Assembly: GCA_001632425.1 (NCBI GenBank)
Contig: KV425612.1
Coordinates: forward strand, 123,978 to 187,977
Direction of reading: 5' to 3'
DNA length: 64,000 nt
DNA from: Neolentinus lepideus HHB14362 ss-1
Taxonomy: Eukaryota; Basidiomycota; Agaricomycetes; Gloeophyllales; Gloeophyllaceae
Shown: piece after piece, positions 47,827-57,360 of the stretch
Numbering within the stretch: position 1 is the stretch's first letter
Layout: each line of letters opens with the position of its first letter
The notes under the pieces: generated by a model
The model's input: the letters and a program-made list of their open reading frames with translations, nothing else
What the model was told of the DNA's origin: nothing
Databases searched by the model: none
Made by a program: the position numbers and the translations under genes

Positions 47827-48158
47827 TATAGGGACTCGAAGGCAGTGATAAGCAAGGTTATTAGAGTACAATGGTCTGTAATGTATCTTAAAGTGGGACA
47901 ATGGCATACAATGCAGTGTTATAGCATTTACTATTTGTCTTAAGGGAGCCATTGAGGTCCATTAAAATCTATTAAGGTTGATTACAGTGCTATGCTACTT
48001 GACATACTCGATCGGGGCAAACACTGAGAATGGGTGGCATTAGCCGTGGCACCCTTTCTCTGGCAGATTCCCTTTGCGAGCCTTTGCTAAAGCTGTAAAG
48101 GGTGGGAAATGGTCAGAAAGGGTGGCAAAGGGTGGCAAAGTCACCGGTTTTGACTGGG

Positions 48159-48165
48159 TCTCAAC
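48159..48165 (+). repeat. Target-site duplication, right copy
   Basis: TCTCAAC immediately after the right terminal inverted repeat, identical to 45190-45196. Confidence 0.75.
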
Positions 48166-48441
48166 TACTGTAGTCGACACTACTATCCCAATTGTAGTGC
48201 CATTATAATCCACGTTCTAGCTGCACTACAAATTCTGACAGTCCCACTGCAAGCTTGACTACAATCTCGGTGTAATGGGCGCCTAGCCCCTTTACGTTTG
48301 ATAACGTAGGTTACCGTAATTTACGCACGGACTTTGCTCGCCTTCGATATATATTTTAAAGGTGAGTGCCTTCTTCACCGTGCCATATTCTCCCCCTCCC
48401 GGCGACAGTATTGAAGGAGTCTGTCTTACTGGAGTCTGACC

Positions 48442-50134
48442 ATGATACGGACACTACGACAGTCTAGCCTGTGTGCACGTGTTATCCGTGCAAGCAGACC
48501 GAGATGTCCAACGTTCTCCGCACGGAGAGGGTATGCGGCCGCTGGCGGGGAGGTGAGTGTGATCCAGACGTCGCTGGGTGATATGGATGCGTCGCTGAAG
48601 GATAGCGTAGTTGAAGAGAACAGGGTTGTATGACTTTCATGTCCAGCATGGCGCGAAGATGGTTCCGTTCGCAGGCTATTCTATGCCTCTGCAGTACGGT
48701 GAAGTGGGTCAAGGTGCGCAGCCGTATTGTCTCTTGTTAACTGCTGCTGATGACCCAAGTTCTTAGTGGCCGCACACAACCATGTCCGATCAAGTGTCGG
48801 TCTATTCGACGTAGGACACATGGTCCAGAGCATGTTCCGAGGGGCCACAACGACCCAGTTCCTTGAGTGGCTGACCCCTTCCTCTCTCTCATCCCTGACG
48901 CCCTACTCATCCACACTCTCCGTCCTTCTCAACGAGCGCGGCGGCATCATTGACGATACCGTCATCACCAAACATGCCGAGGACTCCTTTTATGTCGTCA
49001 CAAATGCCGGAAGACGCGACCGAGACCTGGCGTGGTTCAGAGAGAGGATTGAAGAATGGAACGCCAGCGACCGGAGCGAGGCCGGCAAGGTTGAGCTCGA
49101 GGTCCTCGAAGGGTGGGGATTACTCGCTTTGCAAGGTCGGTCTCTTTATGACACTGCAGCAAATGCGAACATCAGACTCAGGCTGAACCGCTGTTAAGGT
49201 CCTGAAGCCGCAGAGTACCTCCAAGCCCTGACTTCATTTGATCTAAAGGGTCTTCCCTTTGGGCGATCTGCGTTTATCCCGATCGAGGGATTCAACTTGC
49301 ACGTCGCACGCGGTGGATACACAGGAGAGGACGGCTTTGAGGTAGGTTATTGTCCTTATCAGAATATACCAAAATTATCCTCGATACTGACAGAGCCTCG
49401 CTGTCCCTCCGTTAATATTAGATTTCAATACTCCCTAAACACACTACCGAAGTGGCCCAGCTCCTCACTCGCCACCCCGTCCAGCTGACGGGTCTCGGTG
49501 CTCGGGATAGTCTTCGTCTTGAAGCGGGCATGTGTCTCTACGGGCAAGACCTGGATGAGGATACTACACCGATAGAAGCTGGGCTTACGTGGGTTATTGG
49601 TAAGAGTCGTCACAGGTGCCAACATCTGACTTGGCCTTATATATCGAACCCCGCTTTGCATTTTGTGTTTACAGGCAAAAATCGAAGGGAAGCCGCGGAT
49701 TTCATTGGCTTTGAAGGGGTAAAGAAGCATCTTCTCGACGGTCCTCCGAGAAGACGGGTGGGTCTGATTGTTGAAGGTGCTCCTGCTCGACGTGCGTACA
49801 GTTTACTTTCTCACCCTCCACCCTAATCATGACCTTTTCACTCCAGAGGGCGCAACAATTTACAAGCCTAACACTAAAGATCCCCTTGGTTCGTATCCTC
49901 TCGTTGCACAACCTCCTACCTTCCGGGTCTCGTCATGTCTCATGCCGTTCTATTGCAGGCTCGGTGACGTCTGGCATCCCCTCACCAACGCTGGGCAAGA
50001 ATATCGCTATGGGCTACGTCCAGAGCGGGTTCCACAAGAAGGGGACTGAGGTGGAAGTGGAGGTTCGTAAGCAGCCGAGGAAGGCCGTCATTACGCCAAT
50101 GCCGTTCGTCAAGACGAATTATTATAGAGGATGA
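48442..50134 (+). CDS. GCV1: Glycine cleavage system T-protein (aminomethyltransferase), mitochondrial
   Basis: Transfers the methylene group from the aminomethyl-H-protein to tetrahydrofolate, releasing ammonia, in the mitochondrial matrix. Eight exons (48442-48552, 48611-48713, 48767-49135, 49199-49341, 49422-49599, 49675-49791, 49847-49888, 49959-50134) join to 412 residues, an exact multiple of three. The N-terminus is an Arg/Ser-rich presequence ([18 protein letters not shown]). T-protein landmarks are [107 protein letters not shown] and [14 protein letters not shown]. Its ATG is 284 bp from the right end of the 2962-bp transposon, in the promoter formerly shared with coronin. Confidence 0.93.
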
Positions 50135-51206
50135 GATAGGAAAGACTGGTCAGGGGGCGAGGCCTTGTTCAACCAAGGACTCGTTTCCGCTGCGCAGGTT
50201 ACTCTTACGTGGATTAAACCCTAACCCCCGTTCACATGGATCAGGCCTGAGAATCAGCACATGGGTATTAATCTTGAAGGAAGTAGAGGCGCACATCAAT
50301 GTCTGTCTCCGTTTACTTCTAAGTATAAGAGGCTCGTGAAGTGTGATCGATTGATCAGTGGTCTATCCATCCTCCTATCTTGTGAGTCTTCAAATATTGT
50401 GTCTGGGATCTGGCACGGCGGCGTCACAGAGATATGCTCAGGGCCTGGTTTCAGAGCACAGACAATGTATATGGCACCTGGATAGACAAATGCCCTGCAC
50501 AGTTTATCAGTTGCATGGCGTGCCATGGATGCGATGCCACCGGTATGGTCTCATTCTATTTCGTAATCATCAATGTAGGTTGCACATCCTCATGGTAACA
50601 AGAGGACCGAAAGATCTACGCCTCTCTGCACACTTTAGTAGGCTATCCGTCTACAGCTGCTTCGGAGTCCCGTGTACATGAGGTACAAAGTCGTCTCTTT
50701 GACATCTGACGGTCTAGAGTGGTGCTAAGCTGTTAGACGAGACCTAGTACTAGTGTTGCATGGGAATCAAATCAACGGTGTCAACCCTCTCCGTGGGTCA
50801 GCTGTTTATTCTGTGCTATATTTATTGGTTGATTAAATTCCTTATGTCTTGGAAGGCGTGGAACTGATCCCGAACGCGGACAGTGCGATGTCCCGAAACT
50901 CTATCCGAACTGCTTGCTGTACATGCAAGGTCCTTCGAAAATTACTCCTTACTTTGTATTCACTGGAGGAGCGACTAAACGATATCCCCGTGCGCGTCGG
51001 AGCGTCTGGGTATGCGTGCCTTCATGCTATGCCCCATTCAGATATCTCTTCATTGCACGTGCACTGAAACTTGGGATAGGATCAACCACCTCGCATCCAT
51101 ACTCGCTGATAACCTCATCACGACTCCTATGATACCAACTATCACTGCACTACAGATCAGCAAGGGAAAAAACCTGGAATCGATGCACTTCGAACTCACC
51201 CGCCGG
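50135..51206. other. Intergenic, no supported gene
   Basis: About 1.07 kb downstream of GCV1. Overlapping short frames occur but none has motif support; those between 50849 and 51332 on the plus strand are partly antisense to the small gene that follows. Confidence 0.4.
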
Positions 51207-51572
51207 TTAATTCGCCTCAACACGGTTGATCTCCACATTATTGAAGGAGTGGAAAGTGACATACGTCGTCACCTTCTTGACCTCCACATAGAAGCCAACC
51301 CTGTTATCGTCGTCGTCTTTGAAGGCAATTAACTCCCAGCCTGAACTACCTCTCTTCCATAAGGAATTGCCGTCGAAGGATGCAGGGACTGGGAACCAGT
51401 TGTCGTTCCCGTCCCCGCTCAGCGTGCTGACAAAGGCGTGCATGGTGTTGCCAGACTCGTTACGGATGTAGACGTCGCCTGCGTCCGTGAACTGGAAGAG
51501 ATCCGTGACGTTTGGACCGTAATATATGTTGCAGCAGACTGAAGGGCATACCTTGTTTCCGGAAGATGACAT
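51207..51572 (-). CDS. Small hypothetical protein, 121 residues
   Basis: A single-exon frame from MSSSGNKVCPSVCCNIYYG to NNVEINRVEAN. I do not recognise the family. It has no membrane segment or clear signal peptide. Alternating hydrophobic and polar residues, with aromatic and Gly motifs such as SLWKRGSSGWELIAFKDDDD and GFYVEVKKVTTYVTFHSF, suggest a small all-beta fold. An even amino-acid composition without low complexity makes it more credible than the chance frames around it. It could carry an extra upstream exon. It lies alone between GCV1 and the tRNA-Ile. Confidence 0.5.
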   Translation of the reverse strand: MSSSGNKVCPSVCCNIYYGPNVTDLFQFTDAGDVYIRNESGNTMHAFVSTLSGDGNDNWFPVPASFDGNSLWKRGSSGWELIAFKDDDDNRVGFYVEVKKVTTYVTFHSFNNVEINRVEAN

Positions 51573-52355
51573 TTCGAGATGAGGCTGCTATGAAACGGTG
51601 CGCTCTTCGAGAGTGGAAGTGTGTATCTGTAGAATTTGCAGGTGTACGTCTGTCTTTAAATCCATTCAGGAAATCTCTCTTACTAAGACTCTGATGTAGG
51701 TCTTGAGTCATTCGGCCCATGTGTAGCAAGTAAATGTCGTCGGTGGTTGTCCCTGCCGACAATAAGTGACATATCTCACTGACAGCTACTATAGAGTGAG
51801 CCGAGCAAGTAAGCAGAAGTAAATAACACAACTACTTTAGGGTGCCTCGCCGGCACGATATCCTTTGCCCAACCAGTAAGATTCAACGTCGAGTTCGCGA
51901 GGCCCTAATTCCATTCATCTCCTTGATGCCTGACAGTGTTGATCACGAAAAGACCGGGGCTTGCATGGGAGCTGCACGCCGGTGCCACATTCTTTCGGTC
52001 AGGTGTACTTGATACTATGTATATCAGCTAATTACATCTGCCATAGACACGTCCTGACGTGAGTCAGCGAATAAACAGACTTCCTGCTGCTGAACTTGTC
52101 ATCGGTAGCGTACTATGCCCGGGCGACCTTTGAACTTCGGTTACCAGACGAGCTGAAATAACAATAACGGAAGCGTATGGCCCATCTAAGGCTGTGGTCT
52201 TCGGCTGGGAAGGAAGCCTATTGGTCAGAATATGGTCGGACAAAGTTGCCAGGCGGATGGAATGATGGCAAAAGTCAGTGGCCAACCTGTCGGCAGAATC
52301 GATGACCTTTGTGTCCTAAGCGCTTCAGTTGAATCGAAAGGGCAGCAAGCGGAGT
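51573..52355. other. Intergenic, no supported gene
   Basis: About 780 bp between the small hypothetical gene and the tRNA terminator. Short frames only. Confidence 0.4.
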
Positions 52356-52359
52356 AAAA
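52356..52359 (-). terminator. Pol III terminator of tRNA-Ile
   Basis: On the tRNA sense strand TTTT occurs five bases after the 3' end of the mature tRNA sequence, the usual RNA polymerase III stop. Confidence 0.7.
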
Positions 52360-52364
52360 GTAAT

Positions 52365-52446
52365 TGGCCAACGCCGGGGTCGAACCGACGACCTTGGCGT
52401 AACAAGGATATTAGCACCACGCTCTAACCAACTGAGCTAGTCGGCC
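52365..52446 (-). tRNA. tRNA-Ile (anticodon AAU) with 8-nt intron
   Basis: The minus strand folds into a full cloverleaf. Acceptor GGCCGAC pairs with GTTGGCC (one G-U). The D arm is GCTC/GAGC with loop AGTTGGTTA. Anticodon stem TGGTG pairs with CGCCA. The variable loop is AGGTC. The T arm is GTCGG/CCGGC with loop TTCGACC, and the discriminator base is A. The anticodon loop reads CTAATA plus A once an 8-nt insert (TCCTTGTT) one base 3' of the anticodon is removed, the canonical intron position, giving anticodon AAT. Total 82 nt. Confidence 0.95.
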
Positions 52447-52759
52447 ACATGAATCGGTGTTGTAGCTTTTATATGACTTTTGATATCATGTCCTTCTAAA
52501 CGCAAACCCATTCTGGAGAACTGTCAAGGAAACTTGTGCATTAGTGCATGCCTACTCGTTAAAGGACACCCTCGCCTCCTATAGGTGAGAACATCTCTAC
52601 GCCCATTATCATATTATCCTCATTTCAGAGGAGACCATCATTACGGACTGTGCTCTGGAGTGTGATATGCTAGATCTGGTCTACTGCGAAGCTGATCATG
52701 ATATATTACAACCATTAGCCTACACATACAATCACACAGATAAATAGGAGAAGTGATAC
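52447..52759. other. Spacer between tRNA-Ile and copia insertion
   Basis: About 310 bp with no feature recognised; it is the upstream flank of the tRNA gene. Confidence 0.5.
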
Positions 52760-52764
52760 TGCTC
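52760..52764 (+). repeat. Target-site duplication of the copia element, left
   Basis: TGCTC immediately before the 5' LTR, repeated at 57539-57543 after the 3' LTR. Confidence 0.85.
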
Positions 52765-53012
52765 TGTTGGAACGAATCACGTGACATCGGGCATCTCGGC
52801 CATGCACGTGGACAAGCCACAAGCGCCCTCGTAGACGCTTAAAGGACATTATGGAATATTCGAGTATTTCAATTTATTTCATATTAAATGTTATAGTATA
52901 TTCCGTAACATTCTAGTATAACATGTACGAGCAGTATATAAGAAGCGCCCGAGTAGCGGGCGCCTACCCTAATTAATCCTTTGACTTTATTCAGCCGTAT
53001 AACCTTTCATTA
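52765..53012 (+). repeat. 5' LTR of the copia element
   Basis: Starts TGTTGGAACG and ends CCTTTCATTA, identical by eye to 57291-57538. A TATATAA box lies at 52935-52941. A perfect 7-bp hairpin (GCGCCCG/CGGGCGC, 5-nt loop) lies at 52945-52963, at the likely start of R. Confidence 0.95.
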
Positions 53013-53024
53013 GGTTATGAGCCC
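53013..53024 (+). other. Primer binding site matching an initiator tRNA-Met anticodon arm
   Basis: GGTTATGAGCCC follows the LTR directly and is the exact complement of GGGCTCATAACC, the anticodon arm of initiator tRNA-Met. Drosophila copia primes with a half-molecule of this tRNA cut in the anticodon loop; the same is inferred here. Confidence 0.75.
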
Positions 53025-53127
53025 AAGCGGACTCTAGGATACAAACTTTGCTTACATTTGCAAAACATTCTCAAGAGCTAATAGCTCACTTATTACATAA
53101 TCTGTAGCTACCGAGCTAGCGTACACT

Positions 53128-56100
53128 ATGTCGAACACTAGTGGCAATATATCTTCGGTATACCGCATTGAGCCACTCCGCGGCGATAATTACGCCACAT
53201 GGAGTGTAAAAATAGCGGATATCCTCACAGATAATGACCTGTGGGAACATGTTACCGAAGAAGGTAAATGCCCAGAACCTATCATAGCCGCCGCACCATC
53301 AGGGAAGCCGTCGGCAAGCGCCGAACCGAGCAACCTGGCAGACATCAAGGAATGGAAGGCTAAAGATAGAAAGGCATTATCTGCCATCCGTTTGCGGGTC
53401 GCTGACTCGCATCTAGTGTACGTACGCGGAGCATCCACGGCTCGCGAAGCCTGGACAACATTACAAACAATGTTTGAGTCACACGGCCCGATGGGCATTG
53501 TAATCGCGCGTCGGAAATTCTTCCGAGCACAGTGTGACGAAAATAGTGACATCGAGGAACACATCAGATCGATGCGAGAATATCAAGATGAGATCCACCG
53601 ATTGGGCGGCAAAATCATTGATGACGAAGACTTTACTATTACATTGCTTACGTCATTACCAGAGTCCTGGAACACGTTTATCCAGTCCATTGATACCGTC
53701 GCCCTGAAAACGACGTCATCAGCGCAATTAATAGCGCGTATACTCGAGGAAGACCACCGCCGGAAGTCCCGGCCCGGAGTTTCAGACTCCGCTCTCCCTG
53801 TCCGAGGCAAAGGTCGTTCTTATGCGGGAAATGGTAATATTATTTGCTACAACTGCAATAAAAAAGGACATACAAAAGATCAATGCTGGGCTAAAGGAGG
53901 GGGTAAAGAAGGTCAAAAACCTCAAAGAAAGGGAAAATCGAATAATACAAATAACAACAAAGCCAACGCCACATCCGAGACAGCGTTCGCTTTCACAGTC
54001 ACGGGCGTTTATGAGCAACCGGAACATGCCGCGGTGGCGCAAGACAAGCGCCCAACGTGGTACGCTGATAATGGTGCCACAACGCACGTGACAAACCGGC
54101 GGGAATATCTCGCCACATTCGAAGCATCGCCACCCGGCGCTTACCTCGATGGCGTAGGCGGCAAATGCGAAGTGGCCGGAAAAGGCAATATTAATTTAGA
54201 TTTTAAAGTAGGAAAATCGAATATTCCAGTAACGCTCAAAAACGTTACGTACGCACCGAACGCACCGCTAAATTTAATCTCATTATGCCGTGCGGATGAG
54301 GGCGGAATGGGCTACACTGGAAACGGCGGAGTTTTAACTCTTACCCATAAAGGGAAGGTAATCGGGATCAGCCGAAGAAATAATGGGCCAGGACAACTAT
54401 ATGCTATGGACTGCACCGTAAATATTCCGAAAAATAATTCGGTAAATGCAGCCACAGAATCTGCACGCACGTGGGAGGAGTGGCACCGTGCACTAGCACA
54501 TATTCATATGGGTGCCATCAAAAAACTCAAAGATGCAAAAATGGTCGATGGAATGGATGTTGACCCATCCTCGGAACCTGTTACGCAATGCGAGGCCTGT
54601 ATTCAAGCCAAACAACATACCGAACCCTTTCCATCCGAGTCTACAAGTGTTGTCTCAGACATCGGAGAAATTACCGTATCGGATGTCTGGGGTCCTGCCC
54701 AGACTATTTCCATAGAAGGGTATCGGTATTTCCTCACGTTTACAGACGTAAAATCACGCCGCACTATGACATATTTTGATGAACATAAATCAGGCACCGT
54801 GATCTTGGCCAAATTCAAAGAATACAAGGCATTCGTAGAAACCCAAACAGGAAACAAATTAAAACGCTTTCGAGCGGACAATGGCGGGGAATTCACAAAT
54901 CAAGAATTCCAAAAATATTTACAACAAAATGGGATAATATTCGAAACCACAGCGCCATATTCACCATCCCAAAATGGCATTGCCGAAAGACTTAATCGCA
55001 CGCTTGTCGAGCACGCGCACGCAATGCTACTCGCAAGGAATTTGCCGAAATTCCTATGGGCAGACGCTGTGGCGTATGCAACCTATATTAAGAATAGATC
55101 TCCCACGCGTCCGCTTCGCGATATCACGCCCGAAGAAGCATTTTTCGGCCGCAAACCAAATATAGCAGATTTACGGGAATTCGGCTCAAAATGCTGGGCC
55201 CTTGATTCCCAGAAAGTTGGCTGGCAGAAGCTCGATCCCAAATCATTACCTGGACTATTCGTGGGAATTGCCGAAAATTCGAAAGCCTACCGTGTTTATT
55301 TCCAGAATAAGCGCTTAATACTAAAATCAAGAAATCTAATATTTGATCAAGGCACTAAATATACGGAAAACCCTGTTGCACGAGCGCCTCCTCCGCGAAT
55401 TGAGGGGGAGAGCGAAAATAGTGGCAATCCGTCGAACGAGACATCCTCGGAACCCGCAGATAGCGCTGCAGAACAATCTAAATCGGGCACTTCTGACGGA
55501 AATAATAATTTAAATATTTCCGAAACTAATTTACAAACAGAAGTACTACGAAAATCAAGCCGTGTATCTGCTAAAGCGCCCATTGATTACGGAAAAGCTA
55601 ATAACCCTGACCGAAGGAAAGTCTCAGAAGCGTACCTTGATCGTCAAGCTGGCCACGAGCGCCCGTCAGAACAAGTGCCGGCGGATCTGTCCGAGAAGGA
55701 CGCAACGGACGTCGCATATGTCACAACCGAAGAAGACCCGAAATCTTATCGAGAAGCGGAAAATTCCGGTGATTGGCCACAGTGGCTGAAAGCCATGCAA
55801 GCCGAAATAAAACAGCTTGAGGAAAATAATACTTGGAAATTAGTGGATTTACCTCCTGGGCGAAAGCCTGTAGGCTGCAAATGGGTCTACAGAATTAAAC
55901 GAGACGAAAATGGCAAAATAATTAAATACAAAGCCAGACTCGTTGCACAAGGATTTACCCAAATCCCCGGAATGGATTATGATGAAACCTTCTCACCCGT
56001 CATGCGTCTAGAATCATTACGTACGCTACTTGCCATCGGCACAATCTATGATCTAGAAATGGATCAAATGGATGCTGTCGGAGCGTACCTTAATGGTTAC

Positions 56101-57360
56101 CTAAAAGAAGAAATCTATATGCGGCAACCCGAAGGCTTCGATGACGGAACCGATCGTGTATGTAAGCTTGAGCGTACATTGTATGGACTCAAGCAAGCAG
56201 GCCGCGAATGGAATTTATTATTAGATGAATTCCTAATTACGAGCGGCTGGCAGCGCGTATGTGCAGACCCATGCATCTATGTTCGGAAAAGCCCGAACAA
56301 TGTGGCATATATTGCCATACATGTCGATGACCTCACTATTATGGCCAAAACCCGTGACATCATAGACCAAATAAAAATAGAACTTTCATCAAAGTTCAAA
56401 ATGACGGATTTAGGGCCTATCAAACATATTGTGGGGTTAGAAATAATACGGGACCGCCCAAATAAAACACTTAAATTATCGCAAAAAGCATACATCGATG
56501 GGGTACTCAAGAAATTTAATATGGCCGACAGCCACCCGGTCGCCACACCACTTGACCCAAATGTCAAGCTAGAGCGCGTGCCTGACGGAAGCTGTCACCC
56601 AGAAATGGAACACATACCTTATCGGGAAGCGATCGGGAAGCTCATGTATGCCATGATTGGCACAAGGCCGGACATTGCCTATGCAGTCCAGACCCTAAGC
56701 CAATTCGCATCAAACCCTGCGCCGGCCCACTGGACCGCTGTTAAGCGCGTGCTCCGGTATCTAAAAGGAACCCGAGACTTCGTGCTCGAATACAGGGGGA
56801 GCAACCCTGAAATAGTAATTACCGGATATTCTGATGCCGATTGGGGATCAGACACAAATGACAGAAAATCTATATCTGGCAATACATTTATTCTAGGAAC
56901 TGGAGCCATCACATGGGCGTCGAAGAAGCAACGCACGGTGGCGCTGTCAAGCATGGAAGCGGAATACACAGCCACCGCCACCGCCACAAGTCAGGCGGTG
57001 TGGCTGCGATCCCTGCTCACTGAGTTGGGGTACCCGCAAATAGATCCAACCCATATCGGGGTAGATAATCAATCCGCGATAGCACTCGCGAAAAACTCGG
57101 TAAATCATGGCCGAGCGAAGCACATCGACATAAAATATCATTTTATTCGAGATAAAATACAGTCTAACGACATTTACGTATCCTACTGCGCTACGGATGT
57201 CAATACGGCTGATATATTTACCAAAGCACTTCCTCGACCAAAATTCGAAGCTTTCCGCGAAGCGCTCGGTATGTCCGAGCTGAGGGGGAGTGTTGGAACG
57301 AATCACGTGACATCGGGCATCTCGGCCATGCACGTGGACAAGCCACAAGCGCCCTCGTAG
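53128..57360 (+). CDS. Copia-type gag-pol polyprotein, 1410 residues
   Basis: One uninterrupted frame. The gag part (UBN2-like) covers about residues 10-235, with a CCHC zinc knuckle CYNCNKKGHTKDQC at 240-253. The aspartic protease has WYADNGATTHVT, with Asp314 as catalytic residue. The pre-integrase motif is WHRALAHIHMGAIKKL to CEACIQAKQH. The integrase DD35E triad is Asp519 (SDVWGP), Asp584 (RADNGGEF) and Glu620 (QNGIAERLNRTL). The reverse transcriptase has GCKWVYRIKRDENGKI, LVAQGFTQIPGMDYDETFSP and IHVDDLTIM with Asp1067 and Asp1068. RNase H has YSDADWGSD, SSMEAEYTA and DNQSAIALAKN. The stop lies inside the 3' LTR, so the last 23 residues are LTR-encoded. Start at the first ATG after the primer site. 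Confidence 0.95.
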   Translation: MSNTSGNISSVYRIEPLRGDNYATWSVKIADILTDNDLWEHVTEEGKCPEPIIAAAPSGKPSASAEPSNLADIKEWKAKDRKALSAIRLRVADSHLVYVRGASTAREAWTTLQTMFESHGPMGIVIARRKFFRAQCDENSDIEEHIRSMREYQDEIHRLGGKIIDDEDFTITLLTSLPESWNTFIQSIDTVALKTTSSAQLIARILEEDHRRKSRPGVSDSALPVRGKGRSYAGNGNIICYNCNKKGHTKDQCWAKGGGKEGQKPQRKGKSNNTNNNKANATSETAFAFTVTGVYEQPEHAAVAQDKRPTWYADNGATTHVTNRREYLATFEASPPGAYLDGVGGKCEVAGKGNINLDFKVGKSNIPVTLKNVTYAPNAPLNLISLCRADEGGMGYTGNGGVLTLTHKGKVIGISRRNNGPGQLYAMDCTVNIPKNNSVNAATESARTWEEWHRALAHIHMGAIKKLKDAKMVDGMDVDPSSEPVTQCEACIQAKQHTEPFPSESTSVVSDIGEITVSDVWGPAQTISIEGYRYFLTFTDVKSRRTMTYFDEHKSGTVILAKFKEYKAFVETQTGNKLKRFRADNGGEFTNQEFQKYLQQNGIIFETTAPYSPSQNGIAERLNRTLVEHAHAMLLARNLPKFLWADAVAYATYIKNRSPTRPLRDITPEEAFFGRKPNIADLREFGSKCWALDSQKVGWQKLDPKSLPGLFVGIAENSKAYRVYFQNKRLILKSRNLIFDQGTKYTENPVARAPPPRIEGESENSGNPSNETSSEPADSAAEQSKSGTSDGNNNLNISETNLQTEVLRKSSRVSAKAPIDYGKANNPDRRKVSEAYLDRQAGHERPSEQVPADLSEKDATDVAYVTTEEDPKSYREAENSGDWPQWLKAMQAEIKQLEENNTWKLVDLPPGRKPVGCKWVYRIKRDENGKIIKYKARLVAQGFTQIPGMDYDETFSPVMRLESLRTLLAIGTIYDLEMDQMDAVGAYLNGYLKEEIYMRQPEGFDDGTDRVCKLERTLYGLKQAGREWNLLLDEFLITSGWQRVCADPCIYVRKSPNNVAYIAIHVDDLTIMAKTRDIIDQIKIELSSKFKMTDLGPIKHIVGLEIIRDRPNKTLKLSQKAYIDGVLKKFNMADSHPVATPLDPNVKLERVPDGSCHPEMEHIPYREAIGKLMYAMIGTRPDIAYAVQTLSQFASNPAPAHWTAVKRVLRYLKGTRDFVLEYRGSNPEIVITGYSDADWGSDTNDRKSISGNTFILGTGAITWASKKQRTVALSSMEAEYTATATATSQAVWLRSLLTELGYPQIDPTHIGVDNQSAIALAKNSVNHGRAKHIDIKYHFIRDKIQSNDIYVSYCATDVNTADIFTKALPRPKFEAFREALGMSELRGSVGTNHVTSGISAMHVDKPQAPS
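57282..57290 (+). other. Polypurine tract of the copia element
   Basis: GAGGGGGAG directly before the 3' LTR, the expected plus-strand primer; it is also coding sequence (GluLeuArgGly region). Confidence 0.75.

Larger units (their letters stand above)
45197..48158. mobile_element. 2962-bp TIR transposon carrying captured host gene fragments
   Basis: The left end CCCAGTCAAAACCGGTGA at 45197 is matched by the reverse complement of the right end at 48158, which starts with the same 18 bases; similarity continues through about 30 bp (TTT, A/G, CCACC, A/C, TTTG). Both subterminal zones have repeated CACCNTTTG-like motifs. A 7-bp duplication TCTCAAC flanks it. Inside are a Cys/His transposase-like mini-ORF (45502-45669), 3' exons of a Pho80-like cyclin, a 3' piece of an MFS transporter and a purine tract. 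No complete transposase is present, so movement would need a partner element. The superfamily is not settled; 7 bp is close to the 8 bp of hAT and KDZ elements. Confidence 0.8.
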
